From contig PXTT01000043.1 of assembly GCA_003022535.1 (NCBI GenBank), positions 5,564 to 52,683 of the forward strand: a DNA stretch of 47,120 nucleotides, read 5' to 3'. Position numbers and translations under genes: made by a program. The notes beneath the pieces were generated by a model. That model made no database searches. It was not told the origin of the DNA and worked only from the letters and a program-made list of their open reading frames with translations. Below, piece by piece: positions 8,219 through 15,592 of this stretch (within the stretch, counting starts at the first letter, position 1; each line of letters opens with the position of its first letter). The stretch is from Bacteroidetes bacterium QS_9_68_14 (GTDB lineage Bacteria; Bacteroidota; Rhodothermia; Rhodothermales; Salinibacteraceae).

Positions 8219-8782
8219 TCAGGATGCTTCGGTTTCGGGGTCTTCGCCAGCGCCGTGTTTCTCGGGACAGCGGTCCTGCGCTTGGGCGCCAGCGCGCCCC
8301 TTTGCGCGCTCGCTTTGCAGGGCGTACAGCTCGGTGAGCACTTTTTTGTCCTTGGGGCGCGCGGCCGCCTCCTTCGCGTCGATCAGGTCCGACAGGCCGA
8401 CGATCTGCACGCCTTCGTGCCGCCACAGCGTCACGGGGGCGGCCCCTGCGGCAGCGTCTTCGTAGCGCCCGACGCCTTCGATCTCCCCGAAGAGGTCGAG
8501 GTTGCCGAAGTCGGTTTCGAGCGTAAAGTTGAATCCTTTTCCGAGCGCCGAGGCGTCGAGGCGGAGCGGCAAGCCGGACGGGGCATCGCGCAGGCGGGGG
8601 TTGAGCTGCGAAAGGGCCTTGGCGAGCCGCTCGTAGTTCTCGGCGCTACGCTCATAGAGAATGTCGAGGTCGTCGGTGGGGTAGGATGAGCCGTGGGCCG
8701 TGGCCGCCGCGCCCCCGATGATGACGTAGTGCACGTTTTCCTCTTCGAGCACGCCGATAAGCGTGTTGGGATCGAAGGCCAT
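8219..8782 (-). CDS. Nucleotidyltransferase of the AbiEii-like kind
   Basis: A 187-residue protein. Residues 19-42 read as a nucleotidyltransferase core: strand HYVIIGGAAATAHG, then PTDDLDILYE, where D38 and D40 would hold the metal. DFGNLDLFGE may supply the third strand. This GG-A-HG...T-DxD pattern is found in AbiEii/AbiGii-type toxins and related stand-alone nucleotidyltransferases. The C-terminal ~40 residues are charged and low in complexity. The small gene at 8863-9075 lies 80 bp upstream on the same strand, so the two probably form a bicistron, as in toxin-antitoxin-like or accessory nucleotidyltransferase modules. The target (tRNA, protein or small molecule) is unknown. Confidence 0.75.
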   Translation of the reverse strand: MAFDPNTLIGVLEEENVHYVIIGGAAATAHGSSYPTDDLDILYERSAENYERLAKALSQLNPRLRDAPSGLPLRLDASALGKGFNFTLETDFGNLDLFGEIEGVGRYEDAAAGAAPVTLWRHEGVQIVGLSDLIDAKEAAARPKDKKVLTELYALQSERAKGRAGAQAQDRCPEKHGAGEDPETEAS

Positions 8783-8862
8783 AGGCGCTCGTCGCCTTCC
8801 AGCAGAAGCATAGGTTCATGCAAGCGAGAAAATCCGCGTTCGCGGGAAGCTCGCCCCAAGCG

Positions 8863-9075
8863 TCACGGCCCGAACGCTTCCTCGCCCGCTCGCCGAAGTT
8901 CTTGCTGCATCCGCAACGCCCCGAGCATGTGCTCGAAACGCTCGGTGGGCGTCATCCTGAGCTTCTGGCGAACGAGCGTGAGGTCCACGCCGTCCTCATT
9001 TTGCCTGGACACAGCGGAGGCGCGCTCCGCGTTGGAAGCGGCGGTTGTCGCTCGATCTCGGCGTGCGTTAGGCAT
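8863..9075 (-). CDS. Small partner protein of the nucleotidyltransferase
   Basis: A 70-residue protein from the ATG at 9075. The first ~28 residues are polar and Ala/Arg-rich; the rest forms a likely helical domain, VDLTLVRQKLRMTPTERFE followed by HMLGALRMQQELRRAGEEAF. I recall short proteins with a (V/I)DLxL...L(T/S)PxER pattern encoded just before stand-alone nucleotidyltransferases, and the arrangement here is the same. That makes a functional link likely, but which of the two would be toxin or antitoxin is not known. Confidence is moderate because the protein is short. Confidence 0.6.
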   Translation of the reverse strand: MPNARRDRATTAASNAERASAVSRQNEDGVDLTLVRQKLRMTPTERFEHMLGALRMQQELRRAGEEAFGP

Positions 9076-9182
9076 GAGGCTTTCTGCGGTCTCGGGAGAG
9101 ACTTCGCTTTCGTCTGCAAACGTACCCTTGCAGACAGGGTTCTTCTGCTACGCGTGCCTCACGGCCCGCAGCAACGCCCCCG

Positions 9183-9425
9183 TCACGGGTTGTCGTCGAA
9201 GAGGCCGAACGTCATCCGGCTCTGTGCGGGAATCGGTTTGCGGTCTTCCGCCCCCGACCCCGCGAGCGGGTTTTCGGTGAGCGCGTAGCGGACGGCCACG
9301 CGCCAGCCGCGGTCGCGCCCGTGCTGGGCGTGCCCCGTCGCGGCGTTGGTCATCGTGAAGAGCCACCAGCGCTCCTCAGAGCTGAGGCCCCACCAGTTGG
9401 AGCGAATGCACGAATTGGACCTCAT
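9183..9425 (-). pseudogene. Remnant of a phage-defence-associated protein (DUF3780-like?)
   Basis: About 80 codons, with a possible ATG at 9425. From residue ~9 it contains WWGLSSEERWWLFTMTNAA, then HGRDRGWRVAVRYALTENP and a short tail to a stop at 9183. This dense Trp block looks like a conserved protein segment, not chance translation. From memory it resembles the C-terminal part of DUF3780-type proteins found in defence clusters with DUF1156 methylases and DUF499 ATPases; I could not check this. The protein is far too short for such a family and nothing upstream continues it, so it is probably a truncated relic. The sequence upstream (9426-9570) is visibly poorer in GC than its surroundings. 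Confidence 0.45.
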
Positions 9426-9571
9426 TGCGCCGCTCCGAAGGTAAAGGTATGGGTAAAGGTTTCTCTGGTGTCTTTCGAAGCTAAGCGGACTCAACCGATG
9501 CTAAAATGGTCTTAGCAGGCTCTCAACAGGGCCAGACGGAGCTAAGCGAAATCATACGAGCTCGTGAAAGT

Positions 9572-9588
9572 AGTTCTCCCTCGGGCAC
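9572..9588. repeat. Imperfect copy of the tRNA-Leu 3' end (possible att remnant)
   Basis: These 17 bases match 15 of 17 bases of the tRNA-Leu 3' end at 8073-8089 (AGTNCTCNCTCGGGCAC). Together they bracket the ~1.5-kb accessory patch holding the nucleotidyltransferase pair and the defence remnant. That is how an old integration into a tRNA gene would look, but no integrase is present and the match is short. Confidence 0.3.
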
Positions 9589-9674
9589 CGATGCGAGCCT
9601 CGGGTCCGTGTTCGTGTGGCGGGCCCGGGGCTTTCGCGTTGCGAGGCGGAAATGCCCGTCCGCAGGCGGGCGCC

Positions 9675-10994
9675 CTACGCCTCCTGCGGGAGCTCCCCGG
9701 TCTCGCCGATCGACTCGTCGTACGTCTCGCGATGGATCTGGGCCCCTACGTCGGTGAGCTTGCCCTCCAGGTCTTCGTAGCCGCGGTCCAAGTGGTAGAC
9801 GCGCAGCACGTGCGTCTCGCCCTCGGCCACGAGGCCGGCTAAGACCAATGACACACTCGCCCGCAGGTCCGTGCTCATTACTTGCGCGCCTTTGAGCGGG
9901 TGCCCGCCGCGCACCGTGGCCGTGTCGCCCTGCACCATCGCGTAGGCGTTCATGCGCTTCAGCTCGGCGATGTGCTTAAAGCGGTCGGTGTACACGGTAT
10001 CGGTGATGCGCCCACGCCCCTGCGCCTGCGTGAGGAGGACCGACCACTGCGCCTGCAGGTCTGTCGGGAAGCCGGGGTACACGTCCGTCGTAATAGAGAC
10101 GGACTGGATTTCTTCTGGCGCGGCAACCTCGACGTAGCTGTCGCCGACCTCGACGTGTGCACCGGTCCGGCGAAAGGCGTTCATAAACGCCTCGCCCAGG
10201 AAGTCCGGCTCCGCGCCGGTCAGGCGGATCGGCTCGCCGGGAGCCCCGGCGATGGCGGCGGCGATCATGAACGTGCCCAGCTCGATGCGGTCGGAGGCGT
10301 TGACGAACTCGACGGGGTAGAGCCGGTCAGTGCCTTCGACCTCGATGGTTTCGGTGCCGAGGCCCTCGATCTTCGCGCCCATTTTCTGGAGGGCTTTCCC
10401 GAAGACGACCACGTCAGGCTCGCGCGCGGCGTTTTCGATGCGACAGCCGCCCTGCGCTGTCACGGCCGCGAGAAGCAGGTTGATCGTCGCACCCACGCTG
10501 GAAGGCTCCATCCGAAAAGAGCCCCCGTCCAGGCGCCCGCCCGGCGCGCGGGCCACGACGTAGCCTTGCTCCAGATCGATCTCCGCGCCGAAGGCTTCGA
10601 GGCCCCTCAAGTGCAGGTCCACCGGACGGGGGCCCCACGAGCATCCGCCCGGCAGCGAGACGCGCGCGTGGCCACGCCGCCCGATCAGGGCGCCCAGCAT
10701 GTAGAAGGAGGCGCGCATCTTGCACACCAGCTCGTAAGGGGCCTCGGGATAGGTGATGTTGGCCGCGTCGACGGTGAGGGTGTGCGCGGCGGGATCGAAC
10801 TGGACGCGCGCCCCGGCCACGCGAAGCACGTGCGCGAAGGTCGTCACGTCGCGCAGGTTCGGCACGTTTTTGATCGTCATCGTGCCGTCTCCCAGCACGG
10901 AGGCGGCCATGAGCGGAAGCGCGGTGTTCTTCGACCCCCCAATCGGGATCGAGCCGCTGAGTGCATGCTGGCCGTTGATGACGAGCTTGTCCAT
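9675..10994 (-). CDS. murA: UDP-N-acetylglucosamine 1-carboxyvinyltransferase (MurA)
   Basis: A 439-residue enzyme that transfers enolpyruvate from PEP to UDP-GlcNAc, the first committed step of peptidoglycan synthesis, in the cytoplasm. The start is the ATG at 10994 ([10 protein letters not shown]); the frame stays open upstream, but that part is not protein-like. K22 in GGSKNT is the conserved active-site Lys. The catalytic loop is [11 protein letters not shown] with Cys at 118, the residue that fosfomycin alkylates in sensitive enzymes. [28 protein letters not shown] and [14 protein letters not shown] are the other family blocks. Full length. Transcribed divergently from the cysteine desulfurase across 374 bp. 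Confidence 0.97.
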   Translation of the reverse strand: MDKLVINGQHALSGSIPIGGSKNTALPLMAASVLGDGTMTIKNVPNLRDVTTFAHVLRVAGARVQFDPAAHTLTVDAANITYPEAPYELVCKMRASFYMLGALIGRRGHARVSLPGGCSWGPRPVDLHLRGLEAFGAEIDLEQGYVVARAPGGRLDGGSFRMEPSSVGATINLLLAAVTAQGGCRIENAAREPDVVVFGKALQKMGAKIEGLGTETIEVEGTDRLYPVEFVNASDRIELGTFMIAAAIAGAPGEPIRLTGAEPDFLGEAFMNAFRRTGAHVEVGDSYVEVAAPEEIQSVSITTDVYPGFPTDLQAQWSVLLTQAQGRGRITDTVYTDRFKHIAELKRMNAYAMVQGDTATVRGGHPLKGAQVMSTDLRASVSLVLAGLVAEGETHVLRVYHLDRGYEDLEGKLTDVGAQIHRETYDESIGETGELPQEA

Positions 10995-11368
10995 CGGAAG
11001 GGCAGAAAGCTTGGGCGAAAAAGGGGAGCGGACCGCGGTCGGAGAAAAAAGAGGGCGGGCCGTCTGCGTATCGCGGCCCCTTTCCCGAAAAACGAGGCGG
11101 AGGCCACATTGGAAGATAACAAAGCCGGAGCGAAGGGCAACCGGACGAGACGGCACGGCCACGATTATTACAAGCCTTTTCGCACCTCCGCGCTGGACCA
11201 TTCGACCGCCGCTTCGTTGTACATGAACAGCGAAAGTCAACCATCATGCCAGCTTGCCTGACAGGAAAGGGCGGAGGGCCGATGGCGCGCTGCCCGCGTC
11301 CGCCGCTGGCTTCCCGAAAACGTTCCCTCGTCGAGCGAGCGAACCTGTTTGCGATTCCCTATCAAAAA
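10995..11368. other. Divergent intergenic region, 374 bp
   Basis: Lies between murA (minus) and the cysteine desulfurase (plus), so promoters for both must be here. It is richer in A-runs (GAAAAAGG, GGAGAAAAAAGAGG) than the flanking genes. I could not pick a convincing promoter on either strand, and no small gene is supported. Confidence 0.5.
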
Positions 11369-12526
11369 ATGCGCGACGTGTACCTCGACCACGCCGCTAC
11401 CACTCCGCTCGACCCGGACGTGCTGGCGGCCATGCGCCCGCACCTTACCGAGCACTTTGGCAACCCGTCGTCGCCGCACGAGCGGGGGCGGCAGGCCAGC
11501 GTGGCGCTGGAAGGCGCCCGCGAAACGGTCGCGCGTTGCATCGGGGCGGAGCCGTCGGAGATCATCTTCACCAGCGGCGGGACGGAGGCGGACAACCTCG
11601 CGTTGCGCGGCGTGTTGCGCGACGCGCAGGGCACGAAGCGCGGGGCGCGGCTCGTGACGAGCGCGGCAGAGCATAAGGCCGTGCTCGAATCCGCCGAGGC
11701 GTTCGCCGAGGAGGGCGGGGCCGTCCAGGTGCTCACGCCGGGCGAGGAGGGCGCCGTGCGGCCCGAGCACGTGGCCGGCGCCCTCACCGATGACACCGCG
11801 CTCGTCTCGCTGATGCAGGTCAACAACGAGGTCGGCACGCGCACGGACGTGGCCCGGGTCGCGGAGATCTGTCACGACCACGGCACGCTCTTGCACACCG
11901 ACGCCGTGCAGGCGGCCCCGCGCCTCGACGTAGAGGACACGGGGGTAGACCTTGCCAGCCTGTCGGCGCACAAGGTGTACGGGCCGAAGGGCATCGGCGC
12001 GCTCTACGTGCGCAACGGGGTCGAGCTGGCGCCGCTGGTGCGCGGGGGATCGCAGGAGCGCGCCCGGCGCGGAGGAACGCAAAACGTGGCCGCAGCCGTC
12101 GGGATGGCCGAGGCGCTCGCTCGTGCCACCGAGGCGACCGAGGAGCGTGCCGCGCACCTCCGGGGCCTCCAGAAGCGCCTCGCCGGGCAGCTACGCGACG
12201 TCTTCGGCGGGCACATTCGCCTCAACACGCCTCTGGACGGCGAAACAGCCGCGCCGCACATCCTTAGCGTGAGCTTCCCACCCGGGGGGAACGACCCCAC
12301 GCCGCTCGACGGGGAGATGCTGCTGCTGAACCTGGACGTGGAGGGCGTGCGCGCCAGTGCCGGCTCGGCCTGCACGAGCGGGGGCGGCAGGCCAGCGTGG
12401 CGCTGGAAGGCGCCCGCGAAACGGTCGCGCGTTGCATCGGGGCGGAGCCGTCGGAGATCATCTTCACCAGAGATCGACCACGCCGCCGACGCGCTCGAAG
12501 CGGTCGTCGGGCGGATGCGCTCGTAG
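11369..12526 (+). CDS. Cysteine desulfurase (NifS/IscS family), damaged C-terminus
   Basis: A 385-residue PLP enzyme that takes sulfur from cysteine for Fe-S cluster and thionucleoside synthesis. The start is the ATG at 11369 (MRDVYLDHAATTPLD). H102 (AAEHKAVL), the PLP lysine K202 (SAHKVYGPKG), the RGGTQNV block and the catalytic C335 (SAGSACTSG) are all present. After C335 the protein changes: residues 335-367 are encoded by an exact 99-bp copy of the gene's own bases 11476-11574, read in another frame, which gives an Arg/Ser-rich nonsense stretch. The normal segment that follows this cysteine (LEPSHVL...RxSLGR...), including the Arg that binds the substrate carboxylate, is gone. The proper C-terminus (EIDHAADALEAVV) then resumes. 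As read, the enzyme is unlikely to be active. An assembly error is likely. Confidence 0.85.
   Translation: MRDVYLDHAATTPLDPDVLAAMRPHLTEHFGNPSSPHERGRQASVALEGARETVARCIGAEPSEIIFTSGGTEADNLALRGVLRDAQGTKRGARLVTSAAEHKAVLESAEAFAEEGGAVQVLTPGEEGAVRPEHVAGALTDDTALVSLMQVNNEVGTRTDVARVAEICHDHGTLLHTDAVQAAPRLDVEDTGVDLASLSAHKVYGPKGIGALYVRNGVELAPLVRGGSQERARRGGTQNVAAAVGMAEALARATEATEERAAHLRGLQKRLAGQLRDVFGGHIRLNTPLDGETAAPHILSVSFPPGGNDPTPLDGEMLLLNLDVEGVRASAGSACTSGGGRPAWRWKAPAKRSRVASGRSRRRSSSPEIDHAADALEAVVGRMRS
12372..12470 (+). repeat. 99-bp exact copy of 11476-11574 inside the same gene
   Basis: Every base of 12372-12470 equals the base 896 positions earlier. The left boundary falls in a short match (GCACGAGCGGGG) that the native C-terminal sequence may well have shared, and the right boundary falls just before AGATCGACC. 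Since 896 is not a multiple of 3, the copy is read in a different frame. See the findings. Confidence 0.98.
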
Positions 12527-12596
12527 AAGGCGCGCGTGCGGGGGACTGGGCGTGCGGGCGTAGGGAACGGTCCAAAATAGAGGCTACGCAAATCTA

Positions 12597-13322
12597 ATGA
12601 GCGCTCCCGCCCTCATCGTCTTCGCTAAAGCGCCCGTGCCGGGCCGGGCGAAAACGCGCCTCACCGAGCTGCTGACCGCCGCGGAAGCGGCCGCTCTCTA
12701 CGAGGCGTTTCTGCGCGACACGCTCGCTGCGCAGGCAGCGTTGGCCGAGAGGCGTGGCGCGACGCTCCGTCTCTACCATGCCGGCTCGCGCTGGCCGGCC
12801 CGCCTCACTCCCGAGGCGGCGAGCCTCCACCGCCAGCAGGGGAACGACCTGGGGGGGCGCATGGACGCCGCCTTCCGCGAAACGTTTGCCGACGGGGCCG
12901 ACGCGGCTCTCGTCACCGGCACCGATCACCCGACGCTTCCGCCGGCCTTCGTGGCGCGGGGCCTCGACGCGTTGCGCGACGGCGGCCGCGAGGCCGTCTG
13001 CCTCGGCCCCACCGAGGACGGCGGCTTTTACCTGCTGGGTCTGACGCGCCCGCGCCCTGCGCTCTTTGCGGGAATGACTTACAGCCACGCCGAGGTGTTC
13101 GAGCAGACGCTCGCCCGCGCCACCGCCGATGCGGGCGCGCCTCCGGTGGTGCTGCCGGAATGGTATGATGTGGACCGCCCCGCGGACCTGCTTCGCCTCG
13201 CCGCTGCGTTCTTCGAGGACGAGAGCGCCCCCGCTCGCGCCCCGCACACGTGTCGGCAAGTCCGCGCTCTGGCTAGGACGTACCCTGATGCGTTGCGCCC
13301 GCCAGCCGTAGAGGCGAAGTAA
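12597..13322 (+). CDS. TIGR04282/DUF2064 family transferase
   Basis: A 241-residue protein of the DUF2064 group, annotated in databases as TIGR04282 glycosyltransferases, some linked to arsenosugar synthesis. It has a nucleotidyltransferase-like Rossmann fold: VFAKAPVPGRAKTRL at the N-terminus (the nucleotide-binding loop), RQQGNDLGGRM, TGTDHPTLPP (a metal-binding Asp) and LGPTEDGGFYLLG. The last ~40 residues look like a poorly conserved tail. Its true substrate cannot be told from sequence. It starts 70 bp after the desulfurase. Confidence 0.85.
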   Translation: MSAPALIVFAKAPVPGRAKTRLTELLTAAEAAALYEAFLRDTLAAQAALAERRGATLRLYHAGSRWPARLTPEAASLHRQQGNDLGGRMDAAFRETFADGADAALVTGTDHPTLPPAFVARGLDALRDGGREAVCLGPTEDGGFYLLGLTRPRPALFAGMTYSHAEVFEQTLARATADAGAPPVVLPEWYDVDRPADLLRLAAAFFEDESAPARAPHTCRQVRALARTYPDALRPPAVEAK

Positions 13323-13348
13323 AAGGGCTCGGGTCCTCGGGCTTTTAC
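13319..13348. terminator. Hairpin overlapping the stop codon of the TIGR04282 gene
   Basis: GTAAAAG (13319-13325) pairs perfectly with CTTTTAC (13342-13348). Inside it CTCGG can pair with TCGGG (some G-U) around a GTCC loop, with a two-base bulge. The left arm includes the TAA stop. A factor-independent terminator is plausible. Confidence 0.6.
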
Positions 13349-13448
13349 GGCGTCGTCACGCCTAAAAGTTGGCAGAAGGAGGACCAGCTGGTAGCTTGTA
13401 GTGCTCCCCTCACAGCAGTCTTGCTCCCGCCCCCTACTTTTCTCTCCG

Positions 13449-14570
13449 ATGGCTACCTCCACCGGCGCCTCCTCCGACGACGAGATGAGCACCGACGGCC
13501 AGCCGTCCGCCGGCACCGAAGGGGCCGAGCGCCCGGCGATGGATCTGGGCGACTTCAAAACCTTAGAGCAGTTCATCATCGAGCGGCAGAAGGGGGTCCC
13601 ACACTCCACGGGCGCGTTCAGCCGGCTGCTGCGCGACATCAGCGTGGCGGCCAAGATCGTCAACCGCGACATGCGCACTGCCGGACTGATCGACGTTCAC
13701 GGATCGACCGGCGAGGTCAATGTACAGGGGGAAGTGCGGCAAAAAATGGACGCCTTGGCGCACCGTGAGTTCGTCCTGGCGCTGCGGCGGGGCGGGGAGT
13801 GTTGCCTGATCGGCTCCGAGGAGCACGCCGAGGCCATCCCGCTGGCGACCACGGAGGGCGAGGAGGGCGACTACATCGTGTTGCTCGACCCGCTGGACGG
13901 CTCCTCGAACATCGACGTGAACGTGTCGGTCGGCACGATCTTTTCGGTCTACCGCCTGCCCGAGCGGTGGGAAGGCAAGCCAACCGTGAAAGCCGCTCTC
14001 CAGCCGGGGACCCGGCAGGTGGCCGCCGGCTACGTCGTCTACGGCTCGTCGACGATGCTCGTGTACACCACCGGCACAGGGGAGGTCAATGGCTTTACGC
14101 TCGACCCGTCCATTGGCGAGTTCCTGCTCTCGCACCCGGACATCTCCACGCCCGACGAGGGCAAGATCTACTCGATCAACCAGGCGTACTACGAGTCATG
14201 GGGAGACGGGCTCAAAGACTACGTGCGCTGGATGCAGCAACCTGACGAGGAGGGCAAGCACCCGTTCAAGACGCGCTACATCGGGTCGTTCGTAAGCGAC
14301 TTTCACCGCAACCTGCTGAAAGGCGGCATCTACATTTACCCGGCCACGCGCAACAGCCCCTCCGGCAAGCTGCGCCTGATGTACGAGGCCAACCCGATGG
14401 CGATGCTCGTCGAGCAGGCCGGCGGCGCGGCCACCGACGGCCACACGCGCATTTTGGAAAAATCTCCCGAGAAGCTCCACCAGCGCACGCCCTTGTTCAT
14501 CGGCTCGAAGGAGATGGTCGAGACGGCGGGGACGTTCGTGCAGGGCGAGCGCGAGCTGGAGGCGGCGTGA
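13449..14570 (+). CDS. fbp: Fructose-1,6-bisphosphatase, class I
   Basis: A 373-residue enzyme that hydrolyses fructose-1,6-bisphosphate in gluconeogenesis. The start is the ATG at 13449 (MATSTGASSDDEM), which gives a ~35-residue acidic lead before the conserved TLEQFIIERQKGVPHSTGAF. The metal sites are visible: GSEEHAE (E124, E125) and DPLDGSSNIDVNVS (D147 and D150). YIGSFVSDFHRNLLKGGIYI and KLRLMYEANPMAMLVEQAGG complete the sugar-phosphate site. Full length for class I. The upstream gap from 13349 holds no gene. Confidence 0.96.
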   Translation: MATSTGASSDDEMSTDGQPSAGTEGAERPAMDLGDFKTLEQFIIERQKGVPHSTGAFSRLLRDISVAAKIVNRDMRTAGLIDVHGSTGEVNVQGEVRQKMDALAHREFVLALRRGGECCLIGSEEHAEAIPLATTEGEEGDYIVLLDPLDGSSNIDVNVSVGTIFSVYRLPERWEGKPTVKAALQPGTRQVAAGYVVYGSSTMLVYTTGTGEVNGFTLDPSIGEFLLSHPDISTPDEGKIYSINQAYYESWGDGLKDYVRWMQQPDEEGKHPFKTRYIGSFVSDFHRNLLKGGIYIYPATRNSPSGKLRLMYEANPMAMLVEQAGGAATDGHTRILEKSPEKLHQRTPLFIGSKEMVETAGTFVQGERELEAA

Positions 14571-14670
14571 AGCGCCGGCAGCAACGCACGAACGAACGCG
14601 CATGGGCCGGCAGCGTTGAGCCACGTGCCCTCGAAGCGAAGCATCTCTGGAAGGACCTGCCTGTTCCGCC

Positions 14671-15441
14671 GTGCCCGACGCCCTGCCGCCCGTGGCCGCG
14701 CGCCGCGACCCGCCGAGCGTGCCCGCCGCCGAGATCGTGTTGCCCGACGAGTTCGACCAGACGTTCGCCGGCTGGCAGCCCGAGGCCTTCGAGATCTTGG
14801 ACCGCCTGCGCGAGGAGCCGCACATCGGGCAGTACAAAGAAGAGCGCGACGCCGGCCTGCTCGACGAGTACATCAAAGAGCCATTCAAGCGGTACCGCGA
14901 CGACATCGTGGTCAACTGGGTGTTGCCGAACCAGTTGGGCTTCGAGACCGAGAAGCGCGTCTTCAGCCGCCTGCTCAAAAACGACTTCGGCGCGGGCGGC
15001 TGCCACCACCACCGCTGGATGGCCTTCTACCGCCCCGAGGCCGGTAAGCGCCTCATGGACGTGCAGCTCTCGCACAGCCTCTCCGACAAGGGGCTCACTG
15101 TGGGCCTCTACGTGGGGGCCTACGCCACGGACCTGCTCGCGCAGGCGAAGGAGCGCATCCGCGAGGAGCCCGAGCGTTACCGCGCGCTCGTCAACGCGCT
15201 GCTGGGGAAGGAGGGCCGCTGGTACTTTTCCTACCACTATGGCAGCGGCGACAGCAAGACTTCGCCCAAGCACCATGAGCCGCTCGGCGCGCTCCCAGAC
15301 GACTGGGAAAAAGCCGACGGGCTCGCCGTGCGCAAACGCCTGCCACGCGAGGACGTGGTTCGCGCGGGGGAAACCGTCGTGCGCGAGGCCATGGAGGTCG
15401 TGATGGACCTGTGGCCGCTCTACCGCTTCTATCTGACGTGA
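14671..15441 (+). CDS. Conserved-looking hypothetical protein
   Basis: A 256-residue soluble protein from a GTG at 14671; GGAAGGA at 14649-14655 may serve as ribosome site although it is rather far. I do not recognise the family with confidence. Likely conserved blocks are VVNWVLPNQLGFETEKRVFS, NDFGAGGCHHHRWMAFYRP, LSHSLSDKGLTVGLYVGAY and a C-terminal helix EVVMDLWPLYRF. The cluster Cys-His-His-His-Arg-Trp (about residues 111-116) could bind metal, which is an inference. There is no signal peptide and no membrane segment. It follows fbp by 100 bp and could be co-transcribed. Confidence 0.75.
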   Translation: MPDALPPVAARRDPPSVPAAEIVLPDEFDQTFAGWQPEAFEILDRLREEPHIGQYKEERDAGLLDEYIKEPFKRYRDDIVVNWVLPNQLGFETEKRVFSRLLKNDFGAGGCHHHRWMAFYRPEAGKRLMDVQLSHSLSDKGLTVGLYVGAYATDLLAQAKERIREEPERYRALVNALLGKEGRWYFSYHYGSGDSKTSPKHHEPLGALPDDWEKADGLAVRKRLPREDVVRAGETVVREAMEVVMDLWPLYRFYLT

Positions 15442-15463
15442 GCGTGGGAGAGCGGGGCCGTTT

Positions 15464-15512
15464 GACTGTGGACACTTGCTCCTTGAAGGACGGCCGTTCT
15501 CCGTTCACAGTC
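15464..15512. repeat. Spacer inverted repeat
   Basis: GACTGTGGAC (15464-15473) and GTTCACAGTC (15503-15512) are complementary at nine of ten positions, 29 bases apart. It sits between the hypothetical gene and the promoter of the lamin-tail gene and could end the upstream transcript. Two other spacers (18790-18867 and 25560-25602) hold similar A/T-richer inverted repeats. Confidence 0.5.
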
Positions 15513-15531
15513 CATCGTCTTCAGAAAGCGG

Positions 15532-15562
15532 TTGCATCCGGGCGGTAGGGCGCGTAGATTGC
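15532..15562 (+). promoter_or_regulatory. Bacteroidetes-type promoter for the lamin-tail gene
   Basis: TTG at 15532-15534, then 20 bases, then TAGATTGC at 15555-15562, close to the known Bacteroidetes consensus TTG-N19/20-TAnnTTTG. The ATG follows 30 bases later. The T of the third consensus triplet position is kept, but the last TG is GC. Confidence 0.5.
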
Positions 15563-15592
15563 GGGCGTCTCGATCCTTGCCTGCGCCGTCCT

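Noticed and set aside
9882-11261. A 459-codon plus-strand open frame opposite murA
   Set aside because: MurA on the minus strand explains the region completely; the plus frame is a shadow.
13425-13448. TACTTTTC before fbp as a Bacteroidetes -7 element
   Set aside because: It is too close to the ATG at 13449 to give a usable transcript start, and there is no TTG at the right distance.
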